Source: an uncultured Fibrobacterota bacterium
GTDB lineage: Bacteria; Fibrobacterota; Chitinivibrionia; Chitinivibrionales; CAIOZP01
Assembly: GCA_903862805.1 (NCBI GenBank)
Contig: CAIOZP010000696.1
Location: forward strand, 1-5,828
Length of the DNA: 5,828 bases
Direction: 5' to 3'
The notes beneath the pieces are model-generated. The model ran no database searches and had not been told where the DNA came from. It saw only the letters and a list, made by a program, of their open reading frames with translations. The stretch's first letter is position 1. Each line of letters starts with the position of its first letter. A program made the position numbers and the translations under genes. Shown here one piece after another: positions 1 through 4,478 of this stretch.

Positions 1-168
1 TACATCTTTTTGTCTCAACTAATATAGGCACGTAGGGCGTCGATATAATCCGAGGCAATTTCTGTTCTGAACTATCAATTACGAAGTCAAATATGCTGAT
101 GCGTACCGATTTGCAAAGCGACGCCGAGGGCTAATGCTTTATCCTGAATGATAAACTCACATCGTCTA

Positions 169-1263
169 TCAGGGTTGCGGGCCGAAGTAGGCGGTGAATC
201 GAATCGCTCCGCATATGTCTGTCGGCTTTGGTGCTTTGGCGTCCGAAAAGACTGCCATATCGAACAGCCCAAACTCGCCGACACTTTTCTCTATATGAAG
301 ATTCATCAGAACCGGTTTCTTTACGGATTTTCCATCTTTGTCAAGCGTGGTTCTGTTGGGAACGATTTCGCTTTCAAGCGCGACAAAATCAAGCACCTTT
401 CCTACCGGAACCTGAAGCCCAACAAGTATCGGAACCTTTGTATCAACACTCTTGTCGCTTGACAGAATAGCAGCTGGTTCGAGATAGATTTTCAGTTTGT
501 TTCCATTATCGAAACCGGCGGTTGCTGCTATGCGATTCTGGAGGACGGCCTTGCTGTTCTGCACTCTGTCAACAGCGTTGATTCGCCATCCGAGGCTGAA
601 CCAGAGCTTGTCACTTGGTTTGAGATCACCAAGCACTTTTATGTTGCCGGTATTGAGATTCATGTCACCGGCTTCAAATGAGACGTTTGCGGTGAATTTC
701 CCAAGTGCCTTTGTCAGCTCAAGAACATTCGACTGAACACCGCGATATTCAAAATCTCCATACGTAACGTTATCGCGGTCGTATGGATCTTCGTCAATGT
801 AATCTCCATAGAGCCATGTTGAACTGTTGGACTGATAAGTCAGCATGTGGCCGACACGAATATTGGCAACAGGCGTCTCGAATTTTGCCCAGGCATTCTG
901 GATGTCGATTCCAGCGAAGTTGCCGGTCTCTTCCTCGACGCTGTCTTTGGCTTTGTTGTATGTGGCGTTTGTAACCAGAACATAACCGTAGCCGGGCGGG
1001 TAGGCATAAAGGCAGAAGTTCGAAGAAAATATTCCACGGTTGAATGTCATTCCGATATATGCGACACCACAAAGCTGATCGACATTTTTGCTTCGGTTTT
1101 TGAGCGTGAGAGAATCGGAAGATGTACCGACATATTTCTTTGCCTGAATATAGAGGCTTCCGTATAGCTCCGGTTTTGTTTTTGCCGAAGCCGTGTCTTC
1201 AGCAAATGCTGAAAAACTTGTAGATAAAATGATCGCAGACAGAATCAGATTTCTTCCGGTCAT
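169..1263 (-). CDS. Porin-like outer-membrane beta-barrel protein
   Basis: Encodes about 364 residues. The N-terminus is a textbook Sec signal peptide: Arg4, a hydrophobic core LILSAIIL, then an AFA cleavage site before Glu22. The mature part has many short alternating polar/hydrophobic stretches rich in Tyr, Phe and Gly, typical of beta-strands. One is AWAKFETPVANIRVGHMLT, which resembles strands seen in porins. The C-terminal stretch AIRFTAYF looks like a last barrel strand but is followed by four extra residues (GPQP). I start at the ATG at 1263 because GGAGGGG lies just upstream and the signal peptide then begins cleanly. An in-frame ATG at 1290 would add nine residues without a ribosome site. 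The gene is divergent from the thioredoxin operon, and no terminator was seen after it. A role as a passive channel is inferred from the fold only; substrate and exact porin family are not recognised. Confidence 0.82.
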   Translation of the reverse strand: MTGRNLILSAIILSTSFSAFAEDTASAKTKPELYGSLYIQAKKYVGTSSDSLTLKNRSKNVDQLCGVAYIGMTFNRGIFSSNFCLYAYPPGYGYVLVTNATYNKAKDSVEEETGNFAGIDIQNAWAKFETPVANIRVGHMLTYQSNSSTWLYGDYIDEDPYDRDNVTYGDFEYRGVQSNVLELTKALGKFTANVSFEAGDMNLNTGNIKVLGDLKPSDKLWFSLGWRINAVDRVQNSKAVLQNRIAATAGFDNGNKLKIYLEPAAILSSDKSVDTKVPILVGLQVPVGKVLDFVALESEIVPNRTTLDKDGKSVKKPVLMNLHIEKSVGEFGLFDMAVFSDAKAPKPTDICGAIRFTAYFGPQP

Positions 1264-1265
1264 AT

Positions 1266-1272
1266 CCCCTCC
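1266..1272 (-). promoter_or_regulatory. Ribosome binding site deciding the porin start
   Basis: GGAGGGG on the minus strand, with 4 bases between GGAGG and the ATG at 1263. The alternative ATG at 1290 has no purine-rich site upstream, so this site favours the shorter protein. Confidence 0.6.
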
Positions 1273-1302
1273 GTTGTTTTTGGACTTCATCAAAACCGGC
1301 GC

Positions 1303-1331
1303 AGTCTATCATGCACAAAAGTAAGCGGCAA
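1303..1331 (-). promoter_or_regulatory. Possible sigma-70 type promoter for the porin gene
   Basis: On the minus strand TTGCCG (1331-1326) and TAGACT (1308-1303) are 17 bases apart. Each matches 4 of 6 consensus positions and would place the transcript start near 1296. This is a weak match, offered as the best candidate between the porin start and the divergent operon's control region. Confidence 0.25.
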
Positions 1332-1363
1332 CCGTTTTCAACGTTTTGATTGAGCAGGTTCTT

Positions 1364-1398
1364 GTTGCACCGATGTTGATCCGCACCGTTACTGCAAC
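1364..1398 (+). promoter_or_regulatory. Candidate enhancer-binding protein site upstream of the thioredoxin operon
   Basis: GTTGCACCGATGTTG (1364-1378) has two GTTG half-sites 11 bases apart, one helical turn, and is followed by an inverted TGCAAC at 1393-1398. The inner part also forms a perfect 8-base inverted repeat, CGATGTTG (1371-1378) with CAACATCG (1395-1402). The site lies 84 bases upstream of the -24 GG of the sigma-54 promoter, a normal distance for an upstream activating sequence. A near copy sits in front of the DUF2892 gene (4360-4387). Binding by a specific activator is inference. Confidence 0.5.
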
Positions 1399-1461
1399 AT
1401 CGCTTTATATGGCAAGCGGTCAAATTTGCCGGAATACGAGGAACTTGCACTCTTGCCGGTA

Positions 1462-1477
1462 TGGCACATCATTAGCT
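1462..1477 (+). promoter_or_regulatory. Sigma-54 (RpoN) promoter of the thioredoxin/ferredoxin operon
   Basis: TGGCAC-N5-TAGCT has the invariant GG (1463-1464) and GC (1475-1476) separated by exactly 10 bases. Of the 12 specified positions in the RpoN consensus TGGCACGnnnnTTGCW, only two differ. Transcription would begin near 1488, leaving a leader of roughly 34 bases before the ATG at 1522. No convincing sigma-70 promoter competes here: TTTACA at 1481 has no -10 partner. Confidence 0.65.
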
Positions 1478-1521
1478 CTCTTTACAATCGTAATAAATTC
1501 AAACCAATTTAGGAGGATTCA

Positions 1522-1887
1522 ATGGCAACTATCAATCTAACGAGCGGAAATTTCGAATCAACGCTCGACAAGAGCAGCATTCTGCTTGTTGATTTCTGGG
1601 CTTCCTGGTGCGGGCCGTGCCGGATGTTCGGGCCGATTTTTGAAGATGTCTCAAACAGTCATCCCGATCTCACCTTTGCGAAGTGTGACACCGAGGCGGC
1701 GGCAGATTTGGCAACATCTTTCGGCGTGAGTTCAATCCCGACTCTTGCAGTCTTCCGCGACGGAATACTTCTTTACAAGGAAGCCGGTGCGCTTCCCAAA
1801 GCGGCACTCGAGGATCTTGTCAATCAGGTAAAATCGCTCAACATGAATGAGATCCGCGAGAAAATTGATTCGGAAACAAAAGTATGA
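1522..1887 (+). CDS. trxA: Thioredoxin, cytoplasmic
   Basis: A 121-residue protein with a complete thioredoxin fold signature. It has the active site WCGPC (Cys30, Cys33) within DFWASWCGPCRMF, the buried Asp24 of the family, and the cis-proline loop SSIPT (Pro73) followed by the LAVFRDG strand-turn. There is no signal peptide, so it should act in the cytoplasm as a dithiol/disulphide oxidoreductase. It is slightly longer than the usual 105-110 residues, with a charged C-terminal tail. An ideal AGGAGG at 1511-1516 precedes the ATG by 5 bases, so this first gene is probably strongly translated. It heads a six-gene operon under a candidate sigma-54 promoter, and its stop overlaps the next start (ATGA). 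The gene symbol is a family name: this is likely a specialised paralogue rather than the housekeeping thioredoxin, judging by context. Confidence 0.95.
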   Translation: MATINLTSGNFESTLDKSSILLVDFWASWCGPCRMFGPIFEDVSNSHPDLTFAKCDTEAAADLATSFGVSSIPTLAVFRDGILLYKEAGALPKAALEDLVNQVKSLNMNEIREKIDSETKV

Positions 1888-2342
1888 AACTCCGTACAAT
1901 TATCTCAGCATTGGCATCGGTGGCAGTTCTTCTCGTGATTGCCGAAGGAAGTTCATGTAAACAGAACGAATCGGATTCCGCTGGAAAATCAGCAGAACTC
2001 AGCAGGATTTCCGAGGTTTCAACTGACAGCGCGTTCACTGAAATCGTCGGTAAAAATCCGGGGCGCCTGCTTGTCTTTAAGCTTTATGCAGACTGGTGTG
2101 GGCCTTGCAAAATGCTGAAACCTACGATCGAGAAAATCGCAAGGGAAAACCCAGAGGCGCAATTCTACGAGATCAATGTTGACAAGCTGCCGAAAGTCGC
2201 GGCATCCTTCGGCGTCAGCGCGATTCCGCTCGTTGTTTTCGTAAAGGACGGCAAGGCAGTCTGGGGAGCGGAAGGAATCCGATCTGAATCGGAATATGTG
2301 AATGCCATAAAGATGAATTCAGGGAAAGTGGCACCCAGATGA
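1884..2342 (+). CDS. Exported thioredoxin-like protein (possible lipoprotein)
   Basis: 152 residues. The N-terminus has Lys2 and Arg4, a hydrophobic stretch of about residues 6-20, then AEGSSC with Cys25. This could be a lipoprotein site, but Gly at -3 is unusual for a lipobox. Cleavage by signal peptidase I after AEG is an alternative. A low-complexity Ser/Glu linker (about 26-50) leads into a thioredoxin domain with WCGPC (Cys72, Cys75) and the cis-proline loop SAIPL (Pro115). I infer that it works outside the cytoplasmic membrane, as a partner of the cytoplasmic thioredoxin encoded just upstream. Its ATG overlaps the stop of the first gene by 4 bases (ATGA) and no good ribosome site is present, so translation is probably coupled. 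Redox direction (reductant or oxidant) and substrate cannot be told from sequence. Confidence 0.88.
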   Translation: MKLRTIISALASVAVLLVIAEGSSCKQNESDSAGKSAELSRISEVSTDSAFTEIVGKNPGRLLVFKLYADWCGPCKMLKPTIEKIARENPEAQFYEINVDKLPKVAASFGVSAIPLVVFVKDGKAVWGAEGIRSESEYVNAIKMNSGKVAPR

Positions 2343-2878
2343 AATCACCGAAGAAAAGGAGCCGCAGTCTTTTGAAGTCGGTGATTGCGAGCCGGACGGT
2401 GCTTCATCCCTTCAACTCTGTTCTGCTTGTTGTTTCGGTAGCGCTCTTTCATGTCAATCTTTTTTTTGTGATGATCGGCGGAATTGTTGCGGGCCTGTTT
2501 GGCGGAAAGTTTTTCTGCCGTTGGATATGTCCGATGGGTTGGCTCATGGAAAAAATGATGCCGCAGGACAGCGCACAGAAGGCTGCACATCTCTATCAGT
2601 ATTACAAATTGGGCTGCCCGATTGCGTGGGGTAGTGGCATTGCAAACAGGTTCAGTTTGTTCAGGATAAATCGGGACGAATCAAGTTGTGTATCGTGCGG
2701 TGTTTGCGATTCTGTTTGCTACATCGCCTCTCTCAAGCCCGAACATAGTATTTACAAAAAAGGAAGCATTGATGCATCGAAGACCTACAACTGTTCAAAG
2801 TGTCTCGCATGTATTGGCGCATGCCCTAAGGATTCGCTTTCGATCGGTTTTCCCGGCAAAGGATTGACAGAAAAATGA
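2339..2878 (+). CDS. Membrane-anchored NapH/CcoG-like 4Fe-4S ferredoxin, short form
   Basis: 179 residues. A basic N-terminus (KKRSRS) precedes one long hydrophobic segment, about residues 27-55. The FCRWICPMG motif (Cys60, Cys64, Pro65) follows; it is characteristic of the NapH/NosR/CcoG polyferredoxin group. Two 4Fe-4S motifs come next: CVSCGVCDSVC (Cys117, 120, 123, 127, with Tyr replacing the usual Pro after the last Cys) and CSKCLACIGACP (Cys152, 155, 158, 162). Typical NapH relatives are larger with about four membrane spans; this one keeps only one hydrophobic segment, long enough for a single span or a tight hairpin. The role is electron transfer at the membrane, with partner unknown. 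It begins inside the stop of the exported thioredoxin (ATGA overlap), which links it to thiol redox chemistry by context. Confidence 0.88.
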   Translation: MKSPKKRSRSLLKSVIASRTVLHPFNSVLLVVSVALFHVNLFFVMIGGIVAGLFGGKFFCRWICPMGWLMEKMMPQDSAQKAAHLYQYYKLGCPIAWGSGIANRFSLFRINRDESSCVSCGVCDSVCYIASLKPEHSIYKKGSIDASKTYNCSKCLACIGACPKDSLSIGFPGKGLTEK

Positions 2879-3075
2879 TGTCGGATACAATCATGAAACT
2901 TACTTCAAATATTTCCAAACCGGTCAAGGTCATAATTGTTGCCATTCTTGGCGGACTCGCTGGATATCTGTATCACGTGTTCTTCGGTTGTCATAGTGGC
3001 GGGTGCCCGATTACTGGGAGTCCCATAAACAGCTCGTTGTATGGCGCCCTGATGGGGTTTATTATTTCCATTTAA
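2875..3075 (+). CDS. Small membrane protein, DUF6132-like
   Basis: 66 residues. A hydrophobic helix at about 19-37 (VIIVAILGGLAGYLYHVFF) is followed by the motif GCHSGGCPITGSP with Cys39 and Cys44. A second hydrophobic stretch at about 55-66 (LYGALMGFIISI) ends the protein. The GC-x4-CPIT-x-P-x5-YG pattern matches what I know of the DUF6132 family of small bacterial membrane proteins, which have no established function. The two cysteines near the membrane surface could bind a metal or take part in thiol exchange; this is inference. Its ATG overlaps the stop of the ferredoxin gene by 4 bases. ATGs at 2878 and 2893 are in-frame alternatives that would not change the core. Confidence 0.85.
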   Translation: MMSDTIMKLTSNISKPVKVIIVAILGGLAGYLYHVFFGCHSGGCPITGSPINSSLYGALMGFIISI

Positions 3076-3092
3076 TAATTTTCGGAGGAATC

Positions 3093-3278
3093 ATGGCGAT
3101 CAATGTTGACGCATCACTTTGCCCACAGAATCATCCTTGCCCATCTGTAAATGTTTGTCCCGTCGATGCTCTTTCGCAGTCAGGATATGCAGCTCCAACT
3201 GTCGATAACGATAAGTGCATAGACTGTGGCAAATGTATCCGTTATTGTCCAATGGGCGTATTTGGCAAGAACGGGTAA
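3093..3278 (+). CDS. Small 4Fe-4S ferredoxin with atypical first cysteine motif
   Basis: 61 residues. The second half has a classical cluster motif CIDCGKCIRYCP (Cys42, 45, 48, 52). The first half has CPQNHPCPSVNVCP with Cys10, Cys16 and Cys22 in a C-x5-C-x5-CP spacing, not the usual C-x2-C-x2-C-x3-CP. I recall similar CPQNH-type short ferredoxins in other anaerobes, so this seems to be a real subfamily rather than damage. The start at 3093 is chosen because GGAGG (3084-3088) precedes it; upstream in-frame starts would overlap the DUF6132-like gene. By analogy with 2[4Fe-4S] ferredoxins it is a soluble cytoplasmic electron carrier, but the N-terminal half has only three cysteines, so it may carry one normal cluster plus an unusual or absent second one. 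Confidence 0.88.
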   Translation: MAINVDASLCPQNHPCPSVNVCPVDALSQSGYAAPTVDNDKCIDCGKCIRYCPMGVFGKNG

Positions 3279-3304
3279 GTCATATAGTATTTTCTCTTTT
3301 TGTC

Positions 3305-3310
3305 AAGGAG
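3305..3310 (+). promoter_or_regulatory. Ribosome binding site fixing the GTG start of the methyltransferase
   Basis: AAGGAG, 5 bases before GTG at 3316. The nearby ATG at 3314 is in another frame and is followed at once by TGA, so it cannot be the start. Confidence 0.7.
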
Positions 3311-3315
3311 ACAAT

Positions 3316-3948
3316 GTGAGTGAAGCAAAACGGAATTTTGATACTGATGCAGCTCAGTGGGACGAAAATCCTGGGCGAGTCAAACTGACCAACGCGATTG
3401 CCGATAAGATCATCGAAAAGATAAACCCGAACAATTCGCAGACCGTGTTAGATTTCGGATGTGGCACAGGCTTACTTTCTTTGCGGATAGCACCATTGGT
3501 AAAGCATTTGACCGGGCTTGATTCATCTCAAGGGATGCTCGATGTGCTTGCAAAAAAAGCCGAAGCACTGGGGCATAAGAATGTTGATACACTCTTTCTT
3601 GATATTTCCGGAACGGAAGTTCTCGACAGGAAATTCGACCTCATTACAAGTGCCATGGCATTGCATCATGTCAAGGAAACAGTGAACCTACTGAGGAAAT
3701 TTCACGATGCGCTTAATCTGGGCGGACATTGTGCCATTACCGATCTCGATACCGAGGACGGATCTTTTCATGGTGACAATTCGGCCGGTGTTTTCCACAA
3801 AGGTTTTGATCGTAACGAGCTTTGTTCACTTTTTCGTGAAGCCGGATTTACAGAAGTAAAAGTGGACACCGCAATAGTAATGAGACGATTGATTGCAGAT
3901 GGATCAGAAAAAGAGTTTTCGATATTTCTGATCACTGCGACAAAGTAA
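3316..3948 (+). CDS. Class I SAM-dependent methyltransferase
   Basis: 210 residues from a GTG start. The Rossmann-fold methyltransferase motifs are all present: motif I VLDFGCGTG (44-52), the acidic residue after strand 2 in LTGLDSS (Asp69), Asp96 in the LFLDIS strand, and FDLITSAMALHHV (107-119) as motif II. A C-terminal FREAGFTEVKV segment is typical of UbiE/Methyltransf_11 type enzymes. The N-terminal FDTDAAQWDENPGRV pattern also occurs in that broad group. The substrate is unknown. It lacks an obvious set of extra cysteines as seen in arsenite methyltransferases, so I do not call it ArsM. It lies 37 bases after the ferredoxin stop with its own ribosome site and no terminator between, so it is probably the last gene of the operon. 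A strong hairpin follows it. Confidence 0.88.
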   Translation: MSEAKRNFDTDAAQWDENPGRVKLTNAIADKIIEKINPNNSQTVLDFGCGTGLLSLRIAPLVKHLTGLDSSQGMLDVLAKKAEALGHKNVDTLFLDISGTEVLDRKFDLITSAMALHHVKETVNLLRKFHDALNLGGHCAITDLDTEDGSFHGDNSAGVFHKGFDRNELCSLFREAGFTEVKVDTAIVMRRLIADGSEKEFSIFLITATK

Positions 3949-3974
3949 TAAGACCGGTCGAATATTGTGTGCAA

Positions 3975-4001
3975 AAGGGCGGCCTCAACGAGGTCGCCCT
4001 T
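3975..4001. terminator. Bidirectional rho-independent terminator between convergent genes
   Basis: A 12-base-pair stem, AAGGGCGGCCTC with GAGGTCGCCCTT, containing one G-U pair and a 3-base loop (AAC). On the minus strand it is followed by TTTT (3976-3973), a good terminator tail for the DUF2892-type gene. On the plus strand the tail is the weaker TTCTGT after the stem. It lies between the methyltransferase stop (3948) and the stop of the opposing gene (4026), so it can end both transcripts. Confidence 0.8.
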
Positions 4002-4025
4002 CTGTCAATCGGTTCAATCTGAGAA

Positions 4026-4220
4026 TTATTTCTTCCCGCAGGTATTGATTCCAAAAAGCGTGTACAGCGGGCAGAAGCAGATAAACGCCGTAGCAAGTGG
4101 AACAATCCCGATGAAGGCGAGATACTTCATCGAACCATCAAGCAGGAAATAAAGGGAGAACAGGGCAAGTGCCGCTACGATTCTGAGGACACGATCCACA
4201 GTTCCAACATTTACTTTCAC
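4026..4220 (-). CDS. DUF2892 (YgaP-type transmembrane domain) small membrane protein
   Basis: 64 residues from a GTG start at 4220. The N-terminus MKVNVGTVDRVLRI matches the conserved start of the DUF2892 family. Two membrane helices follow (about 11-27 and 33-48), and the C-terminal motif CPLYTLFGINTC contains Cys50 and Cys61. GGAGG lies 6 bases upstream of the GTG. An ATG at 4259 would add 13 residues that are not family-like and would leave the ribosome site inside the gene. In other bacteria this domain is found alone or fused to rhodanese (YgaP), linking it loosely to sulphur metabolism. It is convergent to the thioredoxin operon but has a sigma-54 promoter and upstream motif like that operon's, so I infer the two are co-regulated. 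Its molecular activity is unknown. Confidence 0.85.
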   Translation of the reverse strand: MKVNVGTVDRVLRIVAALALFSLYFLLDGSMKYLAFIGIVPLATAFICFCPLYTLFGINTCGKK

Positions 4221-4226
4221 GACAGA

Positions 4227-4231
4227 CCTCC
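4227..4231 (-). promoter_or_regulatory. Ribosome binding site fixing the GTG start of the DUF2892 gene
   Basis: GGAGG on the minus strand (CCTCC on plus), 6 bases before the GTG at 4220. It agrees with the family-conserved N-terminus and argues against the longer ATG start at 4259. Confidence 0.7.
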
Positions 4232-4284
4232 AGTGGAAAAAGGTTTGAAAAAGAACCATTTGGTTTCTCTCCTAAACATACGTT

Positions 4285-4300
4285 TGCAATGATCGCGCCA
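4285..4300 (-). promoter_or_regulatory. Sigma-54 (RpoN) promoter of the DUF2892 gene
   Basis: Read on the minus strand from 4300 down to 4285: TGGCGCGATCATTGCA. GG (4299-4298) and GC (4287-4286) are separated by exactly 10 bases, and only one of the 12 specified RpoN consensus positions differs (G for A at position 5). Transcription would begin near 4274, giving a leader of about 54 bases before the GTG at 4220. Confidence 0.7.
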
Positions 4301-4359
4301 AGAGAAGGAATTCGCTTTTGCGCAGATTTTACACAGAGACGGTAGTAATGGGCGGTAGA

Positions 4360-4387
4360 GTTGCATCGTCTGCAACATTTGTGCAAC
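4360..4387 (-). promoter_or_regulatory. Candidate enhancer-binding protein site upstream of the DUF2892 gene
   Basis: On the minus strand GTTGCACAAATGTTG (4387-4373) is followed by inverted TGCAAC (4365-4360). On the plus strand part of it is the perfect inverted repeat GTTGCA-TCGTC-TGCAAC (4360-4376). It matches the element upstream of the thioredoxin operon at 13 of 15 bases, in the same orientation relative to the gene, and ends 73 bases before the -24 GG. Another GTTGCA half-site lies at 4429-4434, nearer the divergent gene. Function as an activator site is inferred. Confidence 0.5.
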
Positions 4388-4478
4388 GCAAGATATAGAA
4401 GATGAAAAAGATCAGGAATTCCTTTACAGTTGCAATACCAGCTCCTTCCTGTTCCGACTCTTTCATATTTTATGCATA

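Noticed and set aside
148..462. 104-residue plus-strand ORF at the 3' end of the porin gene
   Set aside because: Antisense shadow of the porin C-terminal region with no recognisable motif or start signal.
847..1167. 106-residue plus-strand ORF opposite the porin gene
   Set aside because: It is antisense to the signal-peptide-bearing porin reading frame, which has clear protein character; no ribosome site precedes it.
1401..1418. Inverted repeat CGCTT-N8-AAGCG between the activator-site candidate and the sigma-54 promoter
   Set aside because: Only 5 bases per arm, not repeated at the second promoter, and not a good IHF site; probably chance.
1481..1510. TTTACA as a -35 box for a sigma-70 promoter in front of thioredoxin
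   Set aside because: No acceptable -10 hexamer at 16-18 bases; the RpoN match just upstream explains the region better.
2460..2467. Run of eight T in the membrane ferredoxin gene as a possible frameshift site
   Set aside because: The reading frame is continuous across it, with hydrophobic residues before and the FCRWICPMG motif after, so neither sequencing error nor programmed shift is needed.
4138..4386. 82-residue minus-strand ORF rich in cysteine overlapping the DUF2892 gene start and its control region
   Set aside because: It overlaps a convincing gene in another frame, crosses the sigma-54 promoter, and has no ribosome site or family pattern; the Cys richness comes from the GC-rich reverse frame.
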